64,000 nucleotides of DNA from Sugiyamaella lignohabitans (Eukaryota; Ascomycota; Dipodascomycetes; Dipodascales; Trichomonascaceae). The notes beneath the pieces were generated by a model. That model saw only the letters and a list, made by a program, of their open reading frames with translations. It had not been told where the DNA came from and did no database searches. The stretch covers positions 2,728,001 through 2,792,000 of the forward strand of contig NC_031674.1 in assembly GCF_001640025.1 (NCBI RefSeq), in the 5' to 3' direction. Every line of letters begins with the position of its first letter. Positions within the stretch are counted from its first letter, which is position 1. The translations under genes and the position numbers were made by a program. Of the stretch, positions 53,254-64,000 are shown in pieces.

Positions 53254-55778
53254 ATGCAATACGTTGGTCGGGCTATTGGCTCAGTGTCCAAGACATGGAA
53301 CTCCATCAACCCCGCAACTTTAAGTGGGGCGATTGATGTGATAGTTATCGAACAAGAGAACGGTAGGTAATCTGGTAGCTTTGTTGGCCATAAAGCAGGC
53401 ACAAAAGGAGTCTTTGTTATAGCCCCAGTTATGAGAAGCAGTATTTAGGAGACAGATATTCTGTGGTTGATGGGGGGGGGGGGATGTATTAAAGCTAGTA
53501 CTAACATTGTTAAGGTGATTTAAGTTGCTCGCCGTTTCATGTCAGATTTGGAAAGTTCTCATTGCTAAGACCATCTCAGAAAAAAGTCGAATTTGCAGTC
53601 AATGGAAAAAAGATTGATATGCCGATGAAATTGGGTGAAGGTGGTGAAGCTTTCTTTGTGTTTGAAACAGAAAGTGCTGTTCCGAAGGCATTGATTACCT
53701 CGCCAGTGATCTCTCCTAGTTCTTCTCCATCCGACTCACCTCGCACCCCGGAATCTATCGGTGGCTCGGGGTTACAAGAACCTGAATTCCTGGATTTAGC
53801 TGGTGGTAGTGGGGCTAGTGGTGGCGATTCTGGATCTGGTATTTTACCGGCAAGTCCCGGCAAAGCTCTGTCAGCGCTGTCCAAATTTGTGGGAGTTGCA
53901 GGTGAAGATGATTCAAACTCTGAAGTTACTTCTGATGAACCACCTACCGCAAGTCACATACATCATGCAATGACAATGCCAGAGCAAAGCTCAAAGGATG
54001 ATAAAAGATCATCGTGGTCAGCTCTCCATTACGCAGATACCAATTCACACCCATCAAGAAGCTCCAGCCCACCGCTTTCGAGGGAGGAAACGATAGAGCG
54101 AGTTAAGAAACTTACGAAAAAACTCACCGATGTCAATATACCCTCTAAAATTTCCGATAATGGTGATATTATTCTGGATATCACTGGTTACAAGTCCGGT
54201 GAAGAAGATATCAAACATTCTGATCAACTGGTACGTAAAATCCTCAGTGACGAATTCGGCATAACTCCAGATGGGCTTGATTCTATAATTGGAGTTGATA
54301 GCCATGGAAATCTTCGCATTAGTCATAGGGATGATGAAAGTGTCCATTCAGCATTGGATGTAGCTACCCCTGATACCGGCAATACTTCAGGGGATAAGCT
54401 TGGCGAGCACAGTACAGCAACTTCAACCCTTGGCAGTTCTCTACTTTCTCACCACCAATTCAACTCTGATCCCAATCTTTCTATTGCAAATACATCACCG
54501 CCAGCCTCTCCCAGTGGTTTAAGCAAAAGTGCGACGTTTGCCGGGACAACTGAGGAAGAGAACTCTTCACATTATGTCAAGACACTCCGTCTTACTTCTG
54601 ACCAGTTGAAATCACTGAACCTTCACTCTGGTGGAAATGATGTATCATTTACCGTTAACAAGGCCACATGCACAGCAAAAATCTTTTATTGGTCTTGTAA
54701 AGATCCGATTGTGATTTCTGATATTGATGGAACTATTACAAAATCGGACGCTCTTGGACATGTACTTACAATGCTTGGAAGAGACTGGACACATCTTGGT
54801 GTTGGTAAATTATTTTCTGATATTACCAGTAATGGCTACAATATTATGTATCTTACCGCAAGATCCGTTGGCCAAGCCGATAGTACTAGATCGTACCTAA
54901 GAAGTGTTGATCAGAATGGATACAAGTTACCTGAAGGGCCGGTTATTCTTTCGCCTGATCGTACTATGGCTGCTCTTCGTAGAGAGGTAATTATGAAGAA
55001 GCCTGAAGTTTTCAAAATGGCTTGTCTACGTGATATACAAATGCTGTTTGGGGCTCATCAAGAGGAGACTCCTTTTTTTGCAGGTTTTGGTAACCGTATC
55101 ACTGATGCTCTGTCCTATCGATCAGTAGGAGTGCCTTCTTCAAAGATCTTTACCATTAACGCTAACTCTGAGGTTCATATGGAACTTTTAGAGCTTGCTG
55201 GCTATAAGAGTTCGTATGTCAGTATCACTCAATTGGTGGATCACTTTTTCCCTCCTGTCTTGTTGAGCTCTGGAAGACAAACACAGCAGACATATAATGA
55301 TTTGAATTATTGGCGTGAGCCACTCATTGATGTTAGTGATCTAGAGGACGAAGATGATGATGATAATGGCAGTGGAATTGTCAATAGTGTTGCCACTAAC
55401 ACCAACGATGCATATAGAAACAATCACACTCATGAAAAGGTCCGAGCAAGCCCCGCAGTTCAAAAGGTGGACCCTGAAGCTGATGATGAACTTGCAGATG
55501 AATATGATCCGTCTGTCGATGAATCATATGATAATGAAGATGATGAAGAAGAGGACGAAGAAGAAGATGAAAATGAAGATGAAGATGAAGAGGAGGATTT
55601 CCATGAGGCTACGACGGACAGCGATAATGAAGATGGTTCCGGTAGTGATGCCGATTACGATGCAGACGAGAACGATGTGTATGTTAATAGCGAAGAAACT
55701 GTTACCAATGATGATCAGGATTCTTCAGAAGCTAAGACAGCTTCGACCGTCAATGCATTTCAAGATCTGAAGCTCTGA
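53254..55778 (+). CDS. PAH1: Phosphatidate phosphatase Pah1 (lipin), 790 aa, two exons
   Basis: Exon 1 is 53254-53362 and exon 2 is 53515-55778. The donor is GTAGGT, branch TACTAAC (53498-53504), acceptor TTAAG; the join gives IVIEQENGDLSCSPFHVRFG. The N-LIP domain begins MQYVGRAIGSVSKTWNSINP. The catalytic HAD motif DIDGT is near residue 438, within the C-LIP region that ends around LRDIQMLFG and the Trp motif NYWREPLIDV. A long Asp/Glu-rich tail follows, as in yeast Pah1, where it serves phosphatase regulation and Nem1-Spo7 membrane recruitment. Pah1 converts phosphatidate to diacylglycerol for triacylglycerol synthesis and represses phospholipid genes. The acceptor lies only 10 nt after the branch site. 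Confidence 0.95.
53472..53483 (+). repeat. Poly-G run (G12) in PAH1 intron
   Basis: Twelve consecutive G residues lie 15 nt before the PAH1 branch site; a likely length-variable tract. Confidence 0.9.
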
Positions 55779-55897
55779 TCTTGAACACATGTATTTATTT
55801 ATAAGCTAATTTCAAGACCTTTTTTCTCTTTACTTAATCTCTATTTATCTTGTTAATGCTCATTTATTTCTAGATAGTTTAGAAACTAAGCAAATGG

Positions 55898-55910
55898 AAA
55901 AAAAAAAAAA
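55898..55910 (-). terminator. RNA polymerase III terminator of tRNA-Ala
   Basis: On the minus strand a run of 13 T residues begins 4 nt after the tRNA 3' end, a strong Pol III stop. Confidence 0.9.
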
Positions 55911-55913
55911 GAA

Positions 55914-55987
55914 TGGACGAATCCGGAATTGAACCGGAGACCTCTCGCATGCTAAGCGAGCGCCATAACCAACTAGACTATACGCCC
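55914..55987 (-). tRNA. tA(AGC): tRNA-Ala (anticodon AGC)
   Basis: The minus strand reads GGGCGTATAGTCTAGTTGG at the 5' end, an anticodon arm CTCGC-TTAGCAT-GCGAG with anticodon AGC, and T arm CCGGTTCAATTCCGG; acceptor GGGCGTA pairs partly through G-T with TTCGTCC. No intron. B box and A box are in place and it closely resembles the S. cerevisiae tRNA-Ala(AGC). It lies 135 bp after PAH1 on the opposite strand. Confidence 0.97.
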
Positions 55988-56653
55988 AAATTCGATGATC
56001 TTTTAACTGGTCCTTACTCTCAGGTAGGACCAGGTCCGAAGTGTGTTTTGGGCTCATAGAGATTAAAACTGCCAAAAAAAAGCTCATAAAGTCTAAAATC
56101 GTTCAAAAACACAGTGTATCAATTAGGAAGTTTGAAAAAAATACTCGTAATTCTTGGCTACTTCAGCAAAATACCCTTACCACCCCGTTATCAGCATTCG
56201 GTCTTGATCTCAAATCATCATTTATATATCAGCAGGAGGACAAATCAGGTAAAAGCAAATACGAGAATGGCCTTTCTGATGATACAAACATGAAGTTTGA
56301 ATTGTTGAATTGTACTAATTATGTATAGATAGGAGCTCAAACATGATTTATTGTACTGTATTGTATTGCTTAGATATGATTGGTCAAACTTAGAACTTAT
56401 TTACTCCCGGTATTACCAAACTTGAGCATAATTCTTATACATTATAGTTCAACCATACCTCAATCATGGCCAGAGATTATCTGCTAAATGTTTTATTGTT
56501 GATGACATATCCATGCTTTCTGAAACTCCCCTGAAAGAACTTAGTGAAGTTATCAGCCCTAACCCTAGAAGATGTAACCCTAACCGTGGTTTTATTAACT
56601 GCATTCTAACATGGAGTTGTCGAAGCTCAGAATCGGACAGCATCCAAGTAAGA
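55988..56653. promoter_or_regulatory. PRP39 upstream region with CCCTAA motifs
   Basis: The tRNA upstream flank and PRP39 promoter. CCCTAACCCTA (56557-56567) and AACCCTAACC (56576-56585) lie 70-100 bp before the PRP39 ATG and resemble Tbf1 (TTAGGG) sites. An open frame 56041-56328 lacks an ATG until near its end and has no recognised domain; I do not call it. Confidence 0.5.
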
Positions 56654-58297
56654 ATGAGCCAAGGCACTCTTTCCAGTGTACCAGCTTGGAGGACTGCTTT
56701 TGAAGCAGCTGAACAGGATCCTGAGAATTTACAGCTTTGGGAGACCTTGATTGGTCTTACGACACAGCATGGCGCCAACGACATTGACAACACGAGGATA
56801 GTGTTCGACAAGCTATTAGCAAAGTTTCCTCTACTATTTGGATATTGGATTCAATACGCTATAATTGAAGCAGACTTTTTAAAAAAGAATAAGCAGGAGA
56901 ATAAAGATGATACGGTAATTTCGGTATATGAAAGAGCTGTAAGCGCCTTCCCCACCAGCTTTGATTTATGGACTCACTACGGAACTTACTTGGTGGAATC
57001 ACACCGTAATTCTCATGAAAAAATCAGATCTGTGTTTACTAGGGGAATAAAGTCTTCTGGTAGAGACTTTCTGTCACACCCTCTTTGGGATGCCTATATT
57101 GAGTTTGAAGAGTCCATTGAGAAAGAGAGTGTCGAAGTAGCAGAAATTCTTAAAGCGGTGGTCCAGTATCCTCTTCACCAGTATGCGCGATATTACGAAA
57201 AATGTTCAATTGTTGCTGAGAAGTTTCCCAGTGTGTTTCAGGATATGGACTTGAATGACGTTTTCACAAATACTCAAATTGGGACAAACGACAGATGGGC
57301 TTTCGAATCCCAAATCAATCGGAGCTACTTTCATGTCATTGACCTTGACCCCGACCAAATTCTTAATTGGAATAATTATCTAGATTACGAGGAGTCGCAA
57401 GGCGATGTTGCACAAATTCAGTTTTTGTATGAGAGGGCTCTAGTTCCGTGTGCGTTGTATGAAGATTTCTGGCTGAGATATGCTCGATGGGCTGCAGCTA
57501 ATACCGATGAAAATAGCATCCTTGGCACAGAAACAGTCACAAATATATACCGACGAGCAGCGCTTGTATTTATTCCTTTGAATCGACCCTATATTCGACT
57601 ACATTGGTCACTATATGAGGAAAGTCGGGGTAACGTCGATTTCGCTCGAGACATCTTAGACAGTTACCAAAATAGCGCTCCCACGGACTTGCTGGAAGAA
57701 ATATGCCATTCTAGGATTCAATTTGAGCGCCGTCAAGGCGATTCAGAATTTATTGACAAGGAATTGGAGGCAGACAGAACGACGAAAAACGAGAAAACCA
57801 GGGCTGTACTGATTGCACACAAAGCGTTACATATTTGGCATGTGGAAGGTGATGTAGATTCAGCAAGAAAATTATTCCAGGTTTATCAATTTGAGGATTT
57901 TGCCTTATCATCGTGTCCATTCTTTATTAATTATTTCAAGTTTGAGCTATCGCAAGCTTCAAGGACAAAGTCATTAAAATATATTCACAACCTTTGGAAA
58001 TTTATTGTTTTTAGAACAGCAATCCCTTTACCAGTAGTGAATGATCTCTCAGAAAGCTATCTCGAGTTTCTTCGACTTGAAGGATTCTTTAAAGAATATT
58101 TAGAGGTTGACACGGAAACCCATGGTCCATTCTCAGTTCAGAAATTACACAGACTGAAGCTCGGAGGCGAGCCGTTCATCACGAAAAGACTCAAATTCAT
58201 CAATGAGCATCCTGGGGTAGAGATTGATATGGTATCAGTTAGGTATGAAGGATTAGATCCTTTAGAAAAATATTTGAAAGATCAGCAAAATGTATAA
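56654..58297 (+). CDS. PRP39: U1 snRNP splicing factor Prp39, 547 aa
   Basis: The protein is built of HAT (half-a-TPR) repeats from end to end; examples are LWETLIGLTTQHG, VYERAVSAFPTSFDLWTHYG, FLYERALVPCALYEDFWLRYA and LRLHWSLYEE-like spacing. This matches Prp39, which with Prp42 forms the U1 snRNP scaffold that helps choose 5' splice sites. The frame is open upstream to 56513, but that part contains promoter-like CCCTAACC motifs and a translation unlike Prp39, so ATG 56654 (MSQGTLSSVPAWRTAF) is preferred. Length is somewhat below the 629 aa of S. cerevisiae. The gene fits with the high number of introns seen in this window. Confidence 0.92.
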   Translation: MSQGTLSSVPAWRTAFEAAEQDPENLQLWETLIGLTTQHGANDIDNTRIVFDKLLAKFPLLFGYWIQYAIIEADFLKKNKQENKDDTVISVYERAVSAFPTSFDLWTHYGTYLVESHRNSHEKIRSVFTRGIKSSGRDFLSHPLWDAYIEFEESIEKESVEVAEILKAVVQYPLHQYARYYEKCSIVAEKFPSVFQDMDLNDVFTNTQIGTNDRWAFESQINRSYFHVIDLDPDQILNWNNYLDYEESQGDVAQIQFLYERALVPCALYEDFWLRYARWAAANTDENSILGTETVTNIYRRAALVFIPLNRPYIRLHWSLYEESRGNVDFARDILDSYQNSAPTDLLEEICHSRIQFERRQGDSEFIDKELEADRTTKNEKTRAVLIAHKALHIWHVEGDVDSARKLFQVYQFEDFALSSCPFFINYFKFELSQASRTKSLKYIHNLWKFIVFRTAIPLPVVNDLSESYLEFLRLEGFFKEYLEVDTETHGPFSVQKLHRLKLGGEPFITKRLKFINEHPGVEIDMVSVRYEGLDPLEKYLKDQQNV

Positions 58298-58915
58298 TAG
58301 ATCCGTTTGTTAATTTTCTTAATTTAATATTTATAATTCCTCTAATTATTGTTTGCGTGAGTTTTTCCCGTTGCCCTTGACAGGAAATATCTTATAGTTC
58401 CCTCAGTGGGCTTTTCGTTGCCTGGCTAAGACGGATATTCACCGAAGCCCAGCTCGAGACATCAAGCAACCTCACTGATAACTTCCATTTCATATCTAAT
58501 CTGCAAGACAGAAATAATTGTTAATGAAGCCATCACATTCCATCCAAAAACTACTGCCATCTCATGATGACACTACACGGAGCGTACATTACCAGATATA
58601 AGCTAGGCTAAAAATATTTCATCACTTATGCTAATCTTTGAAAAAGGTTGCAAAATTAAATTGAAGATATCTATTATTTATTTAAAACTTGAATCCCATA
58701 GCGATATCAGGGGTTGAATGAACCCTTGCAGGTCTGCCCGCAGATCTCGGCATTGGCTGGTACGCACGGCTTGCGCGATAAGCAGGTGAATGTGAGGATT
58801 GGCGTGTCCAAGTCAGGCCGGGATGTTTTTTGAGTTTCACGAAACTAGATTCGAGTCCTGACACACATAGTAAAGTGAGTAGGAATACCAGCGTTAATAG
58901 CTGAGCTGGTTTGAA
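58298..58915. promoter_or_regulatory. SCY1 upstream region
   Basis: PRP39 3' flank and SCY1 promoter. On the minus strand 58682-58930 is an open frame without an ATG that would encode a hydrophobic leader followed by a basic stretch; it is treated as doubtful. Confidence 0.4.
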
Positions 58916-61639
58916 ATGTTTGCGGCTCTTAAATCATGTAAGTTGAGTATATGTCTAAGTCTGACTAGCTGTGGAAGATGCCTTGGGTCCAAGACTCTGG
59001 CTCAGCTGTCACCGTCGGGAACCGTGGCAATTCCGTTTTGTCAAACAGAACGAGAGAGAGAGCAAAAATATCAAGGGTGCTTTGCAATATACCGGTTATA
59101 CAGAGTTTTTTGGAAAAATTGATACTAACATCATGGAGTTACAAGCGGAATACGATCTAAGTATATAATTGGGCAGAAGCCTCAATTCAAATCGGGGCCA
59201 TGGTCGGTGTATAGTGGAAAGAAGAAATCAGGGAATGGCGACAAGACCACCGGCAATGAAAGCGGTGCTGCTGGTGATGGTGGTAGTGCAGGTGACTCCA
59301 ATGTTTCAGTTTTCATGCTGGACAAGCGGGCTTTAAATCAATATTTCACCGAATCCGGGATTACCAACAAAAGGAGTATAGAAGAGGTGTTTGATCGCTT
59401 GAGAAGAGAAGTATCGGCATTGGCTAAGATCCGGCATCCTTCAATTGTGAGAATTATTGAACCACTTGAAGAAAGTAAAGGCACAATGATGTTTGTCACG
59501 GAGCAGTTGACTGGCAGCATAAATTCGTTGATTGGTGAGAGCAGACGATCTAGTACGTTAGACACAGGAGATCTTGATGAGCTGGTTATTCAAAGGGGAT
59601 TACTTCAAGTGACAGAAGCATTAATGTTTTTGCATCAAAATGCTGGATTTGTTCATCTGGACGTCCAGCCGAGTTCGGTTTTGGTCGATTCTAAAGGTGA
59701 TTGGAAGATTGGCGGCCTCGGGTTTATAGAGAAATTTGAAAGTGGGTCAAGTGGAGATTTTTATCTTCCCAGCTTTGATCCTAGATTACCTTCATTTAGC
59801 CAGATTAATCTCGATTATGCGGCACCCGAGCTGATTCTGGATCGTAAGCTAGATCCAAGTAACGACGTATTTTCTCTTGGCTGTCTAATATTGGCCATAT
59901 ATACGTCGCATTCTCCTCTATCTACCAACAATAACCCCAGTGCCTACAAGAACGAGGTATCTTCTAATGCTATCCAGAGAGCTTTACGCTCACCAAGTAT
60001 TCCACAATATTTAAATTCTGTTCTGCCACGACTTCTTACCAGGAATACAATGGATAGAATAACTTTGGAATCATTAAAACAATCAGAGTTTTTTGATAAC
60101 CCGCTTGTTAGAACAGTGAACTTTTTAGATAACTTTTCAGCTCGACTGCCATCGGAGAAGAAGGTTTTCTTAACTGGATTGAATAATATGCTGCCACAAT
60201 TTCCAAAATCAGTGTTGCAGCGAAAAATTTTGCAGGGATTGTTAGATGATTTGGGAACTGATTCTGGTCTGGTGTACGGCATTCTCCGAATCATCCTTAC
60301 AATTGGCAATGATATGAGTCAGCTAGGTTTCAGCGAAAAAATACTACCCGCAATTCGACGAGTGGAAAAAGAACCAGGATGTCAGTCTGCTATTGTTGAT
60401 TTTCTAAACATATTTTTGTCTCGCCTATCTAGTGACGAGTTCAAAAAATATATCCTTCCTATTTTGATGTCCATGCTAACTAAGCAGGATACCACTGTCT
60501 CTGCCGATCACGAACAGCAGAAAGAAGTACTTGTGAAAATCAAGCAAATTGTGGAGAAGTTAGATTTCGTTACGATAAAAAATGAGGTTTATCCGCCAGT
60601 TGCCGAGATATTTGGAAAAACGACCAGCTTGGCAGTTAAATTGCAATCATTGAATGCATTTCATGTCCTTGTTGAACATGAACTCGATAAGTACGTCATA
60701 ACTGAGAAATTAATTCCTTTACTGAGCAAGATGAAGACCCGTGAACCTGACATTATTATGGCTGCTTTGAACGTATATTCGTCGTTGACTACAATTGTCG
60801 ATATTGATGTACTTGCAACATCACTTATTCCTCAAATTCTCGCATTGAGTTTAGAATCATCACTTACTGTCGAACAATTTGGTGAGTTAATGCAGAAGGT
60901 CCGCAAGATGCTCGATAAGATTGAACAAGACAGAAAGAAACGACTGGCTCGGAATCTACCTCAACAAGGGGTGCCAACAGGATTAAATACAGGGTCCAGT
61001 TCTTTCAAGAATGGACCATCCAGATCTGCGGCAAATGAGGCTCCACTTGACTTCAATAGTCTAATATCCGGAAATTCAAACTCTGCTGGTCGTTACACTT
61101 CTAGTACAACTGACAATTTGGACGATTTTGGCTCATTAATGAGCGGTTCGGGACCAAGTAGTACCATCGCTCCGGTTTCGGTCAGACAAACGGTTAGCCC
61201 GTTGATGCCTACCAACGCTTTGTCCACAACTACGAATTCTTCGCAATCAATACTATTACCTACCCCATCGCGATCTGGGGCTATGGCCTTGGAACCGAGC
61301 CGATTTACTGGCTCGTTTGGAACTACTACTGCAGCCCCATTACAAACCGCTAAACCCTCTTCAGCGTCATCTATTGACTGGTCAAAGGCAACTCAGAAGC
61401 CTACTTTCGGTGCGACTAATAACTCTTCTCACGGAGGATTTCAATCAGGGACTGCATCAACGTCAGTGGGATACACAATGACTTCGTCAACAAGTTCCAG
61501 CATCCCTCCGTTACTCCCTAAACCGTCGACCACTAACTGGGGTACGCCGCTTCAGCCGCAAAATAAAAGTTTGGCATCGTCAAGCTCAGTAAATACCAAG
61601 CCAGGGAATGGACTTGATCAATACCAGAGCTTGCTATAG
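58916..61639 (+). CDS. SCY1: SCY1/SCYL2-family pseudokinase, about 840 aa, two exons
   Basis: Exon 1 is 58916-58937 and exon 2 is 59139-61639. The donor is GTAAGT (58938), branch ATACTAAC (59122-59129), and the acceptor GAG ends at 59138; the join gives MFAALKSFTSGIRSKYIIGQ then FKSGPWSVYSGKKKS, which matches the start of Scy1. The kinase-like domain lacks catalytic residues: HRD is HLD (VHLDVQPSSVLV) and DFG is GLG (KIGGLGF), so it is a pseudokinase. HEAT-like helices follow to about residue 600, then a Ser/Asn-rich tail. SCYL2 proteins bind clathrin and act in trans-Golgi/endosome traffic. The GAG acceptor 9 nt after the branch site is unusual; the 5' exon is therefore slightly less certain than the rest. 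Confidence 0.9.
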
Positions 61640-61822
61640 ATATAAATGACATTTATGTGCACTAATATTATAGGGTCTCGGTAGATACTTTCGGTAGACA
61701 CTTTCCCAAGATCGGTCTGTATTTGCCATCCATCTAAGGGTATAGGTAGCACGGTAACATGCACGACTCCAGGTGCTAAGAATGGTAGATCAGATTTTTG
61801 TACTATTCTTTATATTAGAAAA

Positions 61823-63380
61823 TTATTTAAATGAATGGGCGATGAAAGTCTGAGTCGCCTTGAGAGCTTCGTACCTAACGTCGCTGTCAGGATGATTCAT
61901 GAGCTCCATGATCTTAACCTTCGTTCCCAACTTCTCAAACACTTTCAAGGACTCGGGGAGCTCAGAGATAATCCGTGATACGTCGTTAGAGCCCACGGCA
62001 AGAGTTACAGGGTCCTGGCTGGAAGTGATGATGTTTGAAAGAGCTTTGAGAATCTTCCAATCTCCTTCTTTGAACTTGCCAATATTTTCCTTCCAAAATG
62101 TCTCGCTGCGGTGAGGGGGCGACCACTTCAAGTTCTTTCCGATAATTTCGCTGCCATACTCGTCGAAGGTAGTCATTGAATCAAATGCCTCTTGAAGAGT
62201 AGTCTTCAAGAAGTCAAGATCTTCAATAAGCTCCTCATCCGTCCACTTGCGCTCAGCAAGGGTCTTGACTAACTCCAAGCAGGAGTGCGAAAGCAATGCA
62301 GGCACGCTTACTTTCGATGCGTTGTTAATAGTGTTGACAAGGGTGGCCACAGCCAGTCGAACAATCTTCTCTTTGACAGAGTTCTTCGTGATATTAAGTA
62401 AAGTAGGCACGAGGTCAAACTCGGTTACTACATCTGCGGCTGGTTGCTTCTCGAACGTAACAAGCCAAAAGACAAGTAGCGTATAGTACTGAAGTTGAAG
62501 GTTGCCTTGGGAAGCATTGAGAATCTTAATCAACGAAGGAACGATTTCGTTGCGACTCTCCCAAAACAGAGGGCGGAACTTCTTCACTTGGAGAAGACTA
62601 GAATAAGCTTGAACGGCAATATCTTGAAGATTGGCATTTGGCGAGCTGGCAAGTTTCTTCGAGATATATGCCAAGGCGAGTTTGACGGCACTCTTGTCGT
62701 CACTGCTTTGACCAATCAAAGTAATCAATGCTTTGATACTGAGCAAATGAGTTTGTTCGTCAGGTTTATCAAGCAATTTGGTTAGGACGTCAAATGTTTG
62801 TGGGTCTTTCAAACCTAACAAGGACTCCCTGAACTCGGGGGAATCGCTGGCAAAGTCGCCTACTAACGACAAGATATACTTGACAACATCATCTCTAGTG
62901 ATACGGCTCAAAATACCAATAAGCTTTGCAGCATAAATATCTGAATCCTTAGCGATAATGGCAACACTCTTATCCTTCGGTAGCTTTTCTATAGTCTTGA
63001 TCAGCGATGCTTCCTCGGTAGTAATGAGATTGGCACGAACATATCCCTCCCAAGGAATTGGTCTAACACGGATGTTCGATTGGATCTCTTCGAGGTATTG
63101 AGAGGAAATGGGTGACGACTAGAGGATGTGTTAGTCTTGGCAAGGCGGTCGATAGACAATGGGCCTTACGCTCTAGAACTGTTAAGACAGAACATAGCAC
63201 AAGGACACATTTGCTTTATTAGATCCAAAATTCTCTCCCATAGCGATGTGAGCCGATTAGCCCCCTTAAGTTATATATATGCTCGCAAACCTTCATTACC
63301 GGGCGATATTGTTCTTTGATTCCGAACTCATATCATGATCATGCGTGGAATTGACCAGAGTCATTACATTCACTTACCAT
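61823..63380 (-). CDS. VMA13: V-type proton ATPase subunit H (Vma13), 432 aa, two exons
   Basis: Exon 1 is only the ATG, 63380-63378; exon 2 is 63118-61823. The donor GTAAGT follows ATG directly, the branch is GACTAAC and the acceptor CTCTAG. The protein then reads MSSPISSQYLEEIQSNI, RPIPWEGYVRANLITTEEAS, and an all-helical HEAT/ARM fold to the C-terminal VRYEALKATQTFIAH, all typical of subunit H, which couples the V1 and V0 sectors and blocks ATPase activity of free V1. At 432 aa it is a little shorter than the 478 aa of S. cerevisiae. The 259-nt intron is the longest in this window and contains a TATATATA run near 63270. Confidence 0.94.
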
Positions 63381-64000
63381 TTCTTCTTCTATTCGTGTAA
63401 CCTCTAATCACAAATCTCTAAGCAAGCGTCAAACAACACTAGGAATCCTCGAAATGCCTGATAAAGTGCGTCTTTCGTTGTTGTCTGTAGGCACCCAGCC
63501 CTATATTCCAATAGCCAGTCGATTTTGGTGATACAAATTGTAGCTGCGTCGCTATCACCCACGAGGCTGCTCAGCCGCATATGGATTGCCGCGACCTATA
63601 CTGCGATTGGCGTATGTAAAATCTGCTTGATAACGATAGTGGTTGGGCCAAAATTTCAGAAGAATAGTTCAGGTTTTGGTGAAGATGTATATTTCAACTA
63701 AAAAGTCTGAATAGTGAGCATGTGCAGATATCAATACCAGGCAAATTTATTCTCGCCATTTCATACTATTATACGTTAGAGATCTAGATATTTTTCAATG
63801 ATTTTAATTACAGGGCAGTTGTTTAATGTCGTCGGGTAGTGATTAAGATGACTGACAACGTTATGTAAATAGCATTTGCATGTCACGATAAACACGATGT
63901 TCCCACATTCCCACATCTCCCTCACGCTTCATAGGGTAAACCCAATGCATTCTAATAATTATTTGCTAAGCGAAAGTCTAAAAGGATATTCTTCTACAGA
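63381..64000. other. VMA13 upstream region at the window edge
   Basis: Promoter of VMA13. A short plus-strand ATG frame begins at 63454 (MPDKVRLSLL) and could be the first exon of a gene that continues outside the window, but nothing supports it further. Confidence 0.35.

Noticed and set aside
56041..56328. 95-codon ORF between tRNA-Ala and PRP39
   Set aside because: First codon is GTG, no ATG until near the end, no domain, and it lies in the PRP39 promoter region.

Overview
The window is nuclear DNA of a budding yeast (Saccharomycotina), most likely an early-diverging lineage (Dipodascales/Trichomonascaceae or Yarrowia-like). Several things point there. The spliceosomal introns have GTAAGT/GTATGT/GTGAGT donors and (T/A)CTAAC branch sites close to the acceptor. 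Invariant leucines are encoded by CTG (for example in the CPC motif of the copper ATPase, near 18261), so this is not the CTG-Ser clade. Genes absent from baker's yeast are present: a complex I assembly factor, branched-chain ketoacid dehydrogenase E1 alpha, a PPWD1 cyclophilin, a MAPKBP1/WDR62-type protein and a ferroportin. The species cannot be named from sequence alone.

Layout. 1-22.6 kb is ordinary gene-rich DNA: a rhodanese, PPWD1, a peroxisomal enoyl-CoA isomerase-like protein, a CaMKK-type kinase, malate dehydrogenase, a 60-aa orphan with a long promoter, NDUFAF2, a 1244-aa WD40 protein, the Ccc2 copper pump and Vac8. 22.6-40.4 kb is different. It holds a truncated rDNA fragment (3' 18S-ITS1-5.8S-ITS2), a cysteine-rich orphan ORF, EDC3, a Pho80-type cyclin and about 9 kb with no convincing gene. 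Scattered only through 26.7-39.9 kb is a family of GC-rich, multiply palindromic elements, one of them inside the EDC3 intron. 40.4-64 kb is gene-rich again: a 5'-incomplete sodium:solute symporter, an aspartic protease, CHK1, MED1, BCKDHA, ferroportin, the PAH1 lipin, tRNA-Ala(AGC), PRP39, the SCY1 pseudokinase and VMA13.

Genes are not in operons and neighbours are mostly unrelated. Eight gene models were rebuilt by joining exons where splice signals, reading frame and family conservation agree: NDUFAF2, the WDR62-like gene, EDC3, CHK1, MED1, PAH1, SCY1 and VMA13. Most introns lie near the 5' end; in VMA13 the intron follows the ATG directly.

The most unusual feature is the GC-palindrome family. 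Full copies are about 140 bp with 18-bp terminal inverted repeats and several internal hairpins whose stems are kept while loops vary. Full, half and decayed copies occur in both orientations. They resemble mitochondrial GC clusters and double-hairpin elements but sit in nuclear DNA.
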